From: Liolophura sinensis
Taxonomy: Eukaryota; Mollusca; Polyplacophora; Chitonida; Chitonidae
Length of the DNA stretch: 64,000 nt
Direction: 5' to 3'
Assembly: GCF_032854445.1 (NCBI RefSeq)
Contig: NC_088297.1
Location: forward strand, 10,812,163 to 10,876,162
Positions 1 to 12,029 of this stretch are shown here, in pieces. The stretch's first letter is position 1, and each line of letters opens with the position of its first letter. Both the position numbers and the translations under genes were made by a program. The notes under the pieces were generated by a model that had not been told where the DNA came from, did not search any database, and saw only the letters and a list, made by a program, of their open reading frames with translations.

Positions 1-3000
1 GACATTGTGGTTACAGCCGTATAAGAGGATATGATGAACCTCAGATTCATGGCCAGGCTGTATTATAGGCTCAACCTGGGCATTGAAATAATCTGCATTA
101 CTTATTTATTTATTATTTTTTTAAAGAACTTATTTATATATTTATCGATGCATATAAACTGATGGCCAAAAGAAACTTACAAAGAGTTCAAATCAATTTA
201 TTTTGCCAAAGCAAAAAACAGGATGACTAAAGTTTATAGTATTGAAAAGACCAATGAATTTACATACTGAAAGCCTTGAGTAAGAACGGACAAAGCAGCC
301 CTCAAATCATTTACAAGTGATCAAAACAGAGCAGGGGTAGAAGAATAGCCATTTCATCTTGGTTAACAATGGGCAGAGTATACAAAAAGTTGATTATTTT
401 TAAAATCAGTCAATATCGAAAGATAAATCAATATCGCGTGTGACCACCCCTTGCTTCCAATCATGCAGAAACTCTCCGACTCATAGGAAAAGATTCGTTG
501 TAATTCATCTTGAAGAGCGAACGCCAGTTCATGTCGGTTGGCTGCAAGGTGTGGCCCTTGTCTTACTTGACGACCCATGATATCACAGAGGTGTTCTATG
601 GGGGACATATCTGGGGAACATGCAGGCCACGGCAAGACGTTGACGTCGTTGGCGTTCAGGAAGTTCTACACAACTCGAGCTGTAAGGGGGCTGACGTTGC
701 CATACTGGTATAGGACAACACGTGACTGCTGTTGAAGGAATGGCAGGACAACAGTAACGTTGAGCTGTTAGGTTCCCGTAGATGATGACCAGTGGTGTCC
801 GTTCCTTTCCACAAATCCCACCCCACACCATCACGCTGCCGCCACCAAACGGTACCACCTCCAAGACGCATGATGCAGCCGTTCGTTCGTCTCTTTGACG
901 GTAAACTCGCCGTCTGCCATCGGCTCGGAACAGGCAGAAGTGGCTTTCATCCGTGAAAACAACACCCTGCCAATCACGTCGCTGCCAACGGCGTACAATT
1001 CGAGCTCATCGCAACCTCTGGCGACTATGTTCGGCTGTTAACAGCTGCCCTCTGAATGGTCGATAGGCCTGGACACGGTCTGCCGACTGACCCGGTGACC
1101 TAAGGCATTGATTGACGATGACGTCACGGTCAGGAAGCGGTTCCTCAGGTGTAAGGAGAAACCCGTTTCGCATGTATCCGTCTTCTCAAGGCGGCGTAGT
1201 TCTTGGCCTGTCCGATGTCTGCGATGTCTGTCTGTAATGTTGCATCAAGTTTGACACAGTTACACGAGAGCAGATGAAGGTCCTTGCAATGTGGGCACGG
1301 GTGACTCCCATGGATACCATACCCAGGGACCTCTCGCGTTGTCCTGGAGTCAATCAAGGCCTTACTTTGGTGGTTTTTAGTCAATGTGCAAGTCCATCAC
1401 ACTGTGTGTAACATTTTTGCGGCCATGCATGGGTCACGTGATTTATCAACTTTCGTCGTTGTCTCAAAACAAATTCGTGTGGGCGTATATGACGCTTGTC
1501 GCACATGGGAATATGATTCGTACAATGTTTTCCTACCATAATTTGGTATTAATTTGCTGAAAAGCCTGGTTAAATTCAACTCACGGAGTCGTAAAGTTTC
1601 TTTTGGTCGTCAGTTTATATTTTACGTAGCCAAAATATGTAGTGACAGAATATCTACATCAATCACCTGCTGCTGTATCGTTAAGTTTTAGTATTGAAAA
1701 AGTCTACATGTGATATCAATCTGGTTGTTACAGTACACCAACCCTCATGATTATACAACACACATGAGTTCATTTGTGGCCATGATGCAAAAATACCAAC
1801 CTTAATAACATGGTGTTTTCTTTTCAGTTTTGGAACTGCGAAAGCCTGGCACCAGTATGTCGTAGACTTGCTCGGGATAACAGTCTGAAATTAACAAACA
1901 GTATTTTCCACAGTTTGGCCAACGTTACCATCATCCTTTTTATGAAATTCATTTTGCTTGAAACAATTGGACCTGAAGTAAAAAACTTAAAATATAATAC
2001 AAAGAAAAAACTTCTTAACAAGAGTTCAGATTTCACCAGTGATGTGTGAATGTTTACCAACCGTCTCACTGTCATAAACTGACAATAGGCCGGATTTCAC
2101 CGATTATGTGTGACTACAACCGTCACTTTGTCATAAACTGACAAATGGTCGGATTTCACCGGTTTTGTGTGACTATTTGCCCACCGTCACACTGTCATAA
2201 ACTGACAAGAGGCCGGATTTCACCGGTTTTGTGTGCCTATTTGCCAACCGTCACACTGTCATAAACTGACAAGAGGCCGGATTTCATCATTTATATGTAA
2301 TTGTTTGCCAACCGTCACACTGTCATAAAGTGACAAGGCGCCGAATTTCACCAATTATGTGTGAACATTTACCAACTGTCACAATGCCCTGAATTTACAA
2401 TCCTGTAGTCTATTATATTGTCAGAGAGAAATACAATACTCCGCAAATTCAAAGAAGATATTTTATGCAAAAAAAAAACCCTCAGACACATCTAAAGCAT
2501 AATTCATGGTGGAAATTACGCATGAAGTCACTTCGTGTCATTTCTGTAGAACAGGTGAGCATCAGCTAGATCTGGGCAAGTTGCGACTGTAGCCAACATT
2601 ATGGTGACAGGAAACCGGGCTGAGCCCTGGGGAACCCACCCCCATCAGCCGGTACCTGACAGACCTTTCCACATACGACCGGACAGAAAGCCAGCATGAG
2701 CCGGACTTGAACTCACAGCGATCTCATTGGTGTGAGGTTCCTGGGTCACTACTGGCTCTTGGTGTCATACCGGACTGTAGGGTCGTTGGTTCAAAACCTA
2801 GAGAGGTTTCAGCTACTTTTTAGTACTATAAAATGTGCAGTTTATTCTAAACATGTAAGCCAAATAACGGCAATAATGTTGTCTCATATTTTAACGACAG
2901 TTAACCACGTTGCTTACCTTATTGTTCAAGAAGTCCTCGATAATCACATTATCAGGCAGAGGCGGTGCTTTACGCTGAGCGTTCAGTAGATACACGTTTT

Positions 3001-4888
3001 TGTTCCCTTTGTTAGCACCATGATACTGGATAGAGCCTTCTGTGGAGGGATCAGCGTCGTTATAGGCCCAGATCAGGCGTACTGTCTCCTCCTGAAAAAC
3101 GGCAAAGAAGAACAAATCAGATAATCTGGCAAACAAAGCAACGAGTAAGAGAAAACAAGTCAGATAATCTTGTAAACAAAACGATCAGTGAAAGAGAACA
3201 AATTAGATAATCTTGCAAACGACTGACACAAGCAGTAACAGTTAGCTAATCTGATAAATCACATGACCGAGTTGGTGACAAATATTTTCTCTCCGCAACG
3301 ACAGTAATAAGCATAGAATAAGTATCTTTTCCATCGACGCCTAATTTGGACATAGTTTGGTGGCACATGTTATTTTTTTCTGTCAGAGCAACCCTTGGCA
3401 TTCTTAAGAAACCTTTCGCATCGATGCTCAGTTCGGCCATATTATGGTGACAAATGCTGTTCTCCTTAGGAACCCCTTTCACTCTAAATATACAGGTATT
3501 GTATAGGTATTGAACAGGTATTCTACACGTATTGTGCACGTATGAAAATCTTAAGTCAAAATGGCTTGCTCACCTTCAGGAAATGGTCTTCACCGCTGCA
3601 CAGTTGTAGTTTACGGCTGATCTGTAGAACGGTGTGGGTGTCGTTCTGATGACTGTAATGGAGAGTGTAGTCCTGATTGGTGTCTACCAGAGGCTCAGAT
3701 TGACCTACGGCGTGGCGATCCTAGAAAGTACGAGTAGGAACGTTGGAAATTTCTGTTGCTTTCGAAACTACACGAACTCTCTACGAAATCAGATTTGATG
3801 CTCTTCAGCAACCCCCCCCCCCCCACCCCAAAAAAAATAGACAATTTGATTTGCAGTTGATTTCCGCACCTTAAAATAAGGAAGACGTACAACTGCTCCT
3901 GATTCATACCCGCAAACAGAAGGAAACATTTCCCATTTTCAGGAACTTTGAACACTCTCTAATAAGCCAGTCTGTTCACTCAAATATTTATATACCTGTA
4001 TGGATCTGACATTACGCAATGTAGACAATGACCTTTTATGTTTAAGAAGCTCAGTTCATGCTCGATTCCTCTCCGACCATACGTGGAAAGGTCTGGCAAC
4101 AACCGGTCGTGGATATCGTCCGGGCTCTGCCCTGTTTCCTCTTTGCATAATTCTGGCCGCCGTCGTATAAGTGAAATATTCTTGAATACGGCGTAAAACA
4201 CAAATGAAATAAATAAATAAATAATAATTAATGATTTATGTTTAAAATGAAAAGATTGTTATGCCTTAAAAAAGCATCATTTAATTTGATAAGTGCGTAA
4301 TATCGTTCAAAACACAAGTGCTCCATATCGTACATACATACATTTTGAAAGTATTTTCCAAATAAATGTGTCACGCTATATGTCGAGTTAAATGACATTC
4401 TCTAGACAGAGCTATACGCCAAACAGGATACATAGATATGTTTAATAAATATGAAATTAAAACAATAGAATTATAATTTAAAGTTTGGATCTCTCCCTTT
4501 CCGGTCGCCAATGAGCAGACCAAGTCTTTCGGAAGTCATTTAAAAGAAGCAAACCTTTACATCACAAGAGCGGCAGTCAGCCTGGGTTGGTTAATCGGTT
4601 ACTTACAGACAGATACCCTCTACCGGAAGCGTCGTCCACACCACCGATGACGATATCTGAACCTTTCATGCCGCCGTTAGGAGAGAACCCTAAACCGACA
4701 TAGCCGAGCGTTTTTACGGTGACTTGAAACCAGAAATATTCCTCGTTGAAATTCCAAGATACATGGTAGTTGTTACCTGCATCTAGTACCATGGAATGCG
4801 GCAGGGGTGCGGCGTCATTACCCCATGTGAATTCACCTGCAACACCAGTGGCGTAATAAGCCAACGCTAAAAGGACCGCCTGGATCAT
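1..4888 (-). CDS. DBH-like monooxygenase (MOXD1-type), 5' five exons, partial
   Basis: Partial copper type II ascorbate-dependent monooxygenase gene on the minus strand. Exons: 4888-4607 (94 codons, start ATG at 4888), 3720-3574 (49), 3091-2918 (58), 1884-1801 (28), and 75-1 (first 25 codons of exon 5, cut by the window edge). All borders have AG/GT and are phase 0, and the complete exons match the lengths of the paralogue at 48789-59542 exactly (282, 147, 174, 84 nt). Exon 1 encodes a signal peptide (MIQAVLLALAYYATGVAGEF) and the start of a DOMON domain (GLGFSPNGGMKGSDIVIGGV). Exon 3 contains EETVRLIWAYNDADPS, exon 4 TTYWCQAFAVPKL, and exon 5 EVHHILLYGCNHNV with the His-His copper (CuH) motif. 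The family hydroxylates small substrates in the secretory pathway; the substrate is unknown here. The frame is open in every exon seen, so the gene looks functional, though its 3' half is outside the window. Intron 4 carries a Tc1-like transposon; intron 3 carries a SINE and a 64-bp tandem array. Confidence 0.9.
157..1615 (-). mobile_element. Tc1/mariner-like DNA transposon, decayed (copy 1)
   Basis: Terminal inverted repeats start AACTGACGGCCAAAAGAAAC (left end has GATGG for GACGG). The element is flanked by the TA duplication typical of Tc1/mariner (155-156 and 1616-1617). The transposase lies on the minus strand and is broken by stops and frameshifts. Recognisable pieces are MPWPACSPDMSPIEHLCDIM near 635, which is the DDE-region motif of Tc1-like transposases, and FGGGSVMVWGGICG near 850. 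The element sits inside intron 4 of the left MOXD1-like gene, opposite to no splice site, so it need not disturb the mRNA. Confidence 0.88.
2030..2430. repeat. 64-bp tandem array (5-6 units)
   Basis: Units begin near 2071, 2130, 2194, 2258 and 2322 and share GTCATAAACTGACAAGAGGC and CGGATTTCACCG. The last unit (to about 2395) is degraded. The array lies in intron 3 of the left MOXD1-like gene. Single diverged units of the same sequence occur at 35967-36035 and 36313-36372, so it is an expanded internal part of a dispersed repeat. Confidence 0.85.
2575..2755 (-). mobile_element. SINE family A, 5'-truncated
   Basis: Reads antisense. It has the conserved body (CCAACATTATGGTGACAGG, GAAAGCCAGCATGAGCCGGA, ACTTGAACTCACAGCGATC) of the tRNA-derived family A SINE. 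It lies in intron 3 of the left MOXD1-like gene. Confidence 0.8.
4048..4232 (+). mobile_element. SINE family A
   Basis: Diverged copy with GCCGCCGTCGTATAAGTGAA, a GAATACGGCGTAAAACAC tail and (AAAT)n. It is in intron 1 of the left MOXD1-like gene. Confidence 0.82.
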
Positions 4889-5993
4889 TCCCGCTGATTA
4901 GGACACAGTACAGTGCTCGCCCGCAAATCTGTAGCTGCCTCTGTACGTCCTGTAAATAACTGACTATTGCAGAGCAGCACAATTTAACCAGTCGCTGCTT
5001 TCGTATGTCAACAAACGGATTTTACCCGGTCACCCCATGTCGCCTATACCTCCCTCGTGATGGTGACAGAATACTGGGTGTCACTAAATGGGTCTGTGTA
5101 CTTTATTCTGAGGCACAGTCTCATGATCTGTCCTATTCAGTCGATCGAACTTTTCTGATCTATTCTGTCAATGGTGAATAGGCACCGAGTTGCGTGATTT
5201 AGCAGTTCACGATTTCTAAGAGCTTCTGCAGGTCACATCCATGTAGGCCTATACGGCAAAGTTGCGCAATGTGAATTCATGTGACTTAAAACTAGATTTG
5301 TCCACTGATCCAGCCGAGTAGAATATGCTCCTATGTCAAAACACCTGCTCACAGATAAACACAGATGTTTGGAGTAACCATACCTGCATGTACCCCCATA
5401 GCGCAAAACACCCGAACTGTTTGTTTTGTTTTTTTTTTCTGTGTAAAATCAGAATTTTTCAAAACTTTTTTCCTCCAAAGCTTGCATCAAGTCTGATAAT
5501 ATTCAACAAATGTTAAATGAAAGTTGTAGTAATTAACCTGAAATTTTAAGAAGGAGAATTCTGGTGGGAACGCCTCTCCCTTGTGATAGCCTTTGTCACA
5601 AGTCAAAAAAAAAACAACAAAAAAACAAAGAAGCCTAACTATAAGTTTAAAATTTATAAAATCCTGACTCTGTTGGAGAAATTCGTACATGTGGGTAGCC
5701 TCCTTCGCAAAAGTCCGAGTGAAAAATGTGACCGAATTTCTACTCCATCAATCTTTCATGTAAATTTGTTCCCATGAAAATGGTTACAAAAAAAACTTGT
5801 TTTATTCATTTTTTAAGTATTTTACAGGGCAAAGCAAACCATGTGCTGGATTACGGTATTAGCGTTACACATATCCTGTTGAAGATTTGCGCGTGGTATG
5901 GCTCTAGGTCTGTATATATACTGTCATATGTTGAAAACACATAACTGAGCAATAACCAGTAGAACTGAAAGGGGCTCATTATTAAAGAAGAAT
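4889..5993. other. 5' flank of left MOXD1-like gene, no gene seen
   Basis: No ORF with coding character or splice-consistent exon was found. The stretch has several poly-T/poly-A runs. The left gene's promoter should lie near 4900-5100, but no core element stands out. Confidence 0.5.
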
Positions 5994-6148
5994 AGTACGT
6001 GGGAAGGTCTGTCAGCAACCTGCGGATGGTCGTGGGTTTCCCCCGGGATCTGCCCGGTTTCCACCCACCATAATGCTGGCTGCCGTTGTATGAGTGAAAT
6101 ATTCTTGAGTAGGGCGTAAAACACCAATCGAATAAATAAATATATAAG
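5994..6148 (+). mobile_element. SINE family A, 5'-truncated
   Basis: Starts within the body (GTGGGAAGGTCTGTCAGCAA) and ends with a GAGTAGGGCGTAAAACACC tail and (AAAT)n. Confidence 0.85.
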
Positions 6149-6301
6149 AATATCACTTATATCTAAGCGATATATCTGTATCACTCACAAATATATCTTT
6201 TTTGCCTGAATTATATACAAATATTACCACGATTTACGTTGTGCGTTTATAAAGTGTGTCGATACATATGAATATATGTACTGTATTATGACGGATTCAA
6301 G

Positions 6302-6471
6302 GCCTTACAGACAGTTTTACTCACTAGCGACAATGGTAGTGACGTTTAGCGTGCCTGGCCTTACAGACAGTTTTACTCACTAGCGACAATGGTAGTGACG
6401 TTTAGCGTGCCTGGCCTTACAGACAGTTTTACTCACTAGCGACAATGGTAGTGACGTTTAGCGTGCCTGGC
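6302..6471. repeat. Three near-identical 56-bp tandem units
   Basis: Three consecutive copies beginning CCTTACAGACAGTTTTACTC and ending GTTTAGCGTGCCTGG. They are identical by eye, so the duplication is recent. Confidence 0.9.
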
Positions 6472-6652
6472 GATCGCGTGACAGACGCAAAGAAACGTGC
6501 GGAGCATGCCAAACTGATCTAGAAAGTGATCTGGTATCACGTGCTTGTGGGAAGCGACAAAACAAACAGTATAGTCACTTTTACGAGTAGTTCAAGGACG
6601 GTTAGTAGTGTACTAAGCCTTGCTTTGTATAAATCTTTCAGAAGAGTCAGGT

Positions 6653-6895
6653 GCGCCTCCGTGGCTCAGTTGGTTAGCGCGCAAGAGCAGCGTAGTGACA
6701 CAGGAGCCTCTCACCAGTGCGAGCGCTGTGAGTTCAAGTTCCTCTCCGGCCGTAGGTGGGAAGGTCTGACGGTAACCTGCGGATGGTCGTGGGTTTCCCC
6801 CTAGGCTCTGACCGGCTTCCACCCACCATAATGTTGGCCGACGTCCTTTAAGTGAAATATTTTAGAGCACGGCGTAAAACACTAACCATATAAAT
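6653..6895 (+). mobile_element. SINE family A, near full length
   Basis: Begins with the tRNA-like head (CCTCCGTGGCTCAGTTGGTT, an A box) and GAGTTCAAGTTCC (B-box-like), followed by the body and a GAGCACGGCGTAAAACAC tail. It is a retroposon and not a tRNA gene: there is no 3' acceptor half. Confidence 0.88.
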
Positions 6896-7400
6896 TGAAT
6901 ATATCAAAATAGTCAGTGGCCCAGTTTCCCAAAAAAGTGTCTGATATATTTATCAGTAGTTCACAATTTATTCTTTTATACTCAAGAAAATGTACGATAA
7001 TGATCAGTTGTATGGAAGGAGGAGACTGAACTGCCGGTTGAAAACGGCCGACAACTGGCAAGTTATTGACGAACTTTCCCAAGCACAGTTTTGCGCACCA
7101 TTTTGGTTGATGGCAAACGGAAGCACGACGTTAAACTCCAGGCATACATACCTACATACACCAATGACCTTACGAACAGCGAGAGAGGGAATGCAACGTA
7201 TTAAAGGTAGCCCCTAAATTGTCCGTGACAATTTACATTTTCTAACTGGCATACGTCATATATCAAATATATTTGCTCTTGGGGCATATATTGACATAGT
7301 GATGTAAACTTAATTTGTATTTAAGCTCTTCCATTATTACATTGTACGAGATATCCTTACCCGTACTGGCCAACAGATGGTGACACACTAGTCTCTCTCT

Positions 7401-7600
7401 CTGATTGGTGTTTTACGCCGTACTCAAGAATATTTCACTTAGGCGAAGGCGGCCAGCATTATGGTGGGAGGAAACCGGGAACAGCCCGGGGGAAACCCAC
7501 GACCATCCGCAGGTTGCTGGCATACGGCCGGAGAGGAAGCCAGCATGAGCTGGACTTGAACTCACATCGACCGCATTGGTGAGAGGCTCCTGGGTCAGAC
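7401..7600 (-). mobile_element. SINE family A
   Basis: Antisense copy from the GTTTTACGCCGTACTCAAG tail to the CTCCTGGGTCA part of the head; the A-box end is missing. Confidence 0.87.
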
Positions 7601-8714
7601 ACACTAGTAGCACTTTACTAAAGACATTAGTCACTCTTGTACAGCGCTGGGATTCAACATATACAGTTAACTGTGCATGGTTAAATATGTATCTACAGCT
7701 TATATCATTTACTCATTATATAAATGATATCATATATCATACACATACATTTTTTAATATACATTTCACATTTTAGTTTTTATTCGATTATATATTATGG
7801 ATTTGCCTTTTGTTTTTTTTTTCTGATTTCTTTGTGTTTTTATTTTGTTGTTGTTGTTTTGGGGTGGGAAGTGGGGGGGGGGGGGGGGGGGGCACGTTAC
7901 AGCGCTATCGCAGTACTGTCACGTCTTTAGTTCCGGTGCACTCGCTGGTCTTAAATCATTTCAGCGTAGCCAGGGTGGTTATAGAATGTTTATTATATCT
8001 CAGTCGATGTGAAATTTGCATAGGGTAAAGATACCAAATTAGTATATACTAGGTGTGGTGAAATATGCACAAACGGAAGGTTCACAGCGAAGCCAGTTCC
8101 GACGCGAGGATGATAGTTCCGGCGGTATAAATAAAATGGGTCACTGACGTAGAAAAATCAGGCCATGTTTACCGTAAATATTCTAAACACGAACTGTTAG
8201 TAGTACTCCATTAGTAGACGACGTCACCACAGTAAGGCCTATTGTTCAACTGGCCATACTACATATGGTTTTGCGACTGTGTGAAATGAGTTTCTCATGG
8301 GGATTTCCTTTCGCAAAAAAAGATTTTCGACGTCACATCGTCACACAGCGCAAATATATTCCCGCGAAATGTTATTTAATAAACAGATTTAATTCATGGC
8401 TATTTGCGCGTGTATTAAATAAAACAAAGATTATATTAAAATAAATAATATAAAATAAGTGGTATATTTTCCGATTTTGTACCGATTTTGAGAACCGGTA
8501 TATTTTTTTCTTTTTAATTTATTGTGTGTTTAAAATTTCAATCGTTTTTCAAGGCAATATATTATGCTCTCCGATATGAGACGTTTTGATTTATCACGGG
8601 AGTCTCGGATTTCCAGTTGACATTCCCAGGCATGGTGGTTTTCGGACACACCGAAATATTTCCCGTATTTTTTCTGAGAATAAGCACCACCATAACTGCC
8701 TAAATATATACAAG
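7601..8714. other. Non-coding, AT-rich; contains (G)20
   Basis: No gene was seen. A 20-base G run lies at 7873-7892 after a T/G-rich stretch. The remainder is AT-rich with no repeat recognised. Confidence 0.6.
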
Positions 8715-8820
8715 GGGTCAACTATGGAAGCCGATAGAGGACATCTCGCTGCCATGCTATCTCGGCCTTTCTAGTGCACGAGGCAGCGAGGTGGCGAGGT
8801 AGCGAAGTAGAGAGATGGGG
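8715..8820 (+). repeat. CTCGC-rich repeat, left partner of an inverted pair
   Basis: Contains GAGGCAGCGAGGTGGCGAGG and GAAGCCGATAGAGGACATCTC. Its reverse complement is matched at 10135-10190 (GAAAGGTCGAGGTGGCGAGG, CCCTATCGGTTTCCATAGG). See the partner entry. Confidence 0.65.
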
Positions 8821-8942
8821 AGCAGTTATTAGAATCACTCTCGTGTTAGACTGAGGCATACACCGTGTGTAAGTTGGGTTCTCGCACCCCGGTGCTTTAT
8901 TAAGTATTACAAAACTCTACACGACTCCGTTACTCAAATTTC

Positions 8943-9155
8943 AGCGGCCGAGTTCAGCGTGTTAGTGCGGTCCCTGTGAGTTCCAGACCACTCCGGTTGT
9001 ACACAGGAAGGCCGTATAGCAACTTGCGGATGGTCGTAGGATCTCCACGGGCTTTGTCTGGTTTCTGTCCACCATAATGTTAACTACCGTCGTATAAGTG
9101 AAATATTCTGGAGTATGGCATAAAGCAACAATTGAGTAAATAAATAAATAAATTA
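8943..9155 (+). mobile_element. SINE family A, diverged
   Basis: Head partly deleted. The body (CTTGCGGATGGTCGTAGG, CACCATAATGTTAACTACCG) and GGAGTATGGCATAAAGCAAC tail are followed by (AAAT)n. Confidence 0.78.
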
Positions 9156-10019
9156 AAAACATGGTACGGTAAGGCGGAGAATCGGCCCCACAGAGATACG
9201 ATAAGAAAGTGTAAATTTCAACCTCCCCAGCACTAATGAAAGTCCAAATGTGAAGTATATAACTTGGTCGAAGCACCCATACAAGTTATATGACCATAAA
9301 AGAGATGTTTACTTATTAACAACCCGCCTAAATTGCACTCCAGATCAAAAACGCAAATTTTTTGTTCAAACGAGGCGCTGTGTTTTTAATTTACAGTGTG
9401 AGGATCACCCGTATTCAGAAACAGATCTTTACTGAAACTTTCATGTGTTCATTTCTACGTGCTGTCAAAGTTTCGTTTTGGTTAACGTTTGTCTTCATAT
9501 ATAAAACACAAACTTTATGAAGTGATCAATTTTGTTATATTTTGGCAGGTTGAAAAGAATTTTCCAAAAGTTACATTTGTGGTAGGGGGATGCCCCCCAC
9601 TCCACAGAGTTTAATTTAAAAAAAAAATTTATTTCAGTGTGTGACTAGAGTAGGCTACCATATTTCAATTTTATGACATATACATCTCTTCAGTGCATGT
9701 TTAGAGCTTTTATAAGTCTTATGTTTGCCAAATAACAGGAACTCAAGCGTAAAACAGATCTGAAAAAAGAAGTGGCCTTAATAGTGTGCGTGTGCAGTTG
9801 TCACTCAGTTTCGCTTCTTGAAGAGCACTGGGGGCAATTCCCCCGCCTTATCATACCTGGTCCTTTATTTAAATGAAGAATAAATCAAATTTCAGATTCT
9901 TATCACCAACCAGTACTGAAATATGGCGTAGTCAAGATTAATTGGACGGACAATGATGAAAGGAAAAGCGATCACTATATATACCCAAACAAAAATCCCG
10001 TCCAAGTGGCGGATTAGGT

Positions 10020-10190
10020 TAATTTCGCTACCTCGCTGCTTCGCATTGCTACCTCGCTACTTCGTTACCTCGTTACCTCGCTTCGCTAGCTCGTTACCTC
10101 GCTTTGCTGCTTTGTTACCTCGCTGTCTCGTCCTGTATCAGAAAGGTCGAGGTGGCGAGGTAGCGAGATGTTCCCTATCGGTTTCCATAG
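10020..10190 (-). repeat. CTCGC-rich palindromic repeat, right partner
   Basis: A run of GCTACCTCG/GTTACCTCG units (10025-10125) is followed by its reverse complement (GAGGTGGCGAGGTAGCGAG). The segment can fold on itself and also pairs with 8715-8820 in inverted orientation. It may be the terminal part of a DNA element spanning roughly 8.7-10.2 kb; no transposase was seen. Confidence 0.6.
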
Positions 10191-12029
10191 GAGATGGCTC
10201 AGTTCGCCTCTCCTAGCAACGACTGTCATTATTCACTTACTAAAATAGAACAAAAATACTCGATAGGCCGTGTCGACAGCTGAGTGGGATCGTAGCCATT
10301 CCAATCCCTTCCTGATGACCAGTCTACCGAATAAGTTGCGACCGAGAAACACACCACTTCGTGCACATAGGCCTGTAGACATACACACACGCGCAAAACT
10401 ATAACTGATAGGTCGATGCATGAATATATTAACATGTACCCCATGCGGTATCAAAAGAACTACGTTTGCCGGTTTGTATAATTTAATTACCAGCACACGT
10501 GGCAAATAAAGGGGACAGAACTATCGGTCTCAAAAGCAAAATTGTCGTAAATCACTCCAGTGGGTATGTAGGACTGGTGCAAACTTGTGCAATCGCTACA
10601 CTGCACCCAAGTGTGTCTCTTTGGTTTTTAATCCAACGGTCCGGGTTGTTTTCCGTTGTCGGTTTTTTTTCCTGATGCCTGGCGATGAGATAGTGTTACA
10701 CTTTAAGTGTATTTTTGCCAGTAACCTTGCATTTGGCCCTAAATTTACGGTTAGAGAGCCGTTGATTTAAAAATAAACACACTATAGTACAAACTGTCTG
10801 CACATTTCACAACAACAACAACAATAGGCCATTTGTTATTACAGCATATACAACAATTATCGACGTGTTGATGCCCACTTCCTGTTACATCCGTTTCAGA
10901 GGGTATATATGGTTTGTAATACTGAGTGTTCTTGCCATGATGTGGGCTTGCGTACATCGTCCGCAAATGTACAAACTGTACAAAAAAGGGGCGTCATGGC
11001 CAAGTGGTTAGGGCGCTTGTTTTCTCAATCGCTAGGACGTATATTCTTCGTAGCTATCAGTGACTTTCATGTACTCTATATAACATGTACATGTAAATGT
11101 ACCAAATGTTGCAAATAGACCTTTGCACAATATTTGAAGGCATGCATGTTCTGTGTTTTTAATACAGCTCAACGATTTTCACCTTTATTACACGGCGATT
11201 TTCAGCTTTACAGGTGTAAGTTTTTTGGCCAGTGACTGGCAAATGTGTAGGAAATTGCGTTTTTTAGCAATCTGATCGAAATGTGCAACAAAAGCACACC
11301 TCTCAAGATCAAAGAAAAAATGACCGTATTCGCAATCAGGACGCCAAACTACTCTTTTTTTTTACATGACATTACTTCCGCTGTATCAGTTACACTTAAT
11401 CTGCATACACATTGCATACTTTTTTTCCCAAATAGTGTCCAGGGCCTCTTGTGCACGTTAAAGCTCAAGTCGATCGAACATGGGGTTTTGAAGAAATTGA
11501 CTCTCAGATACTTTAACTTCAACCCAAAATGGCCGTCAATCAACTTTTTACTCGCCATTGTTCGTGTGGAGATCTACTACATGCCTAAGTTTCACGCATT
11601 TCTGTTGAGCTTTAATAGCTGCAGAAGTTTTTCAATTAAAAAAGTGTAAAAACAATTGTTTTACATGTAATACTTCCAGTTTGCTGACGTCACTCCCTGT
11701 TGTGTAAAGTTTGTCTCCTTACCTTGGGATGATGTTAGGTCTTAAGGCTTCATCGGTTAAGGAGATATACATAATCCCGGGTTTGAGGATGTCACTTCCG
11801 GTTTTGCAAATATTGCATTTTCGGAATCAACCTTCAAAAACTACATCAGATCAGATTATTTGCCGGGCATCATCTGTGGAATTCTTGAAATTATCAGCAA
11901 AAAAAAAAAAATTAAAAAAATTTTATGGTCACTTGGCATTATCTCCCAACTAGGTTGAGCAGTTTCCAAGGCAGAAAGCCTTCGTTGTCACCCTAAAATT
12001 ATCCTGGGTGAGCCCGGTTTATAAAAAAA
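10191..12029. other. Intergenic, no gene; weak tRNA-like head at about 10990-11035
   Basis: No coding exon recognised. GTCATGGCCAAGTGGTTAGG near 10993 looks like a tRNA A box, but no matching B box or acceptor stem follows. It is probably a remnant of a third SINE family. Confidence 0.5.

Noticed and set aside
6653-6730. tRNA gene
   Set aside because: A and B boxes are present but there is no closed cloverleaf or acceptor end; it is the head of a SINE.
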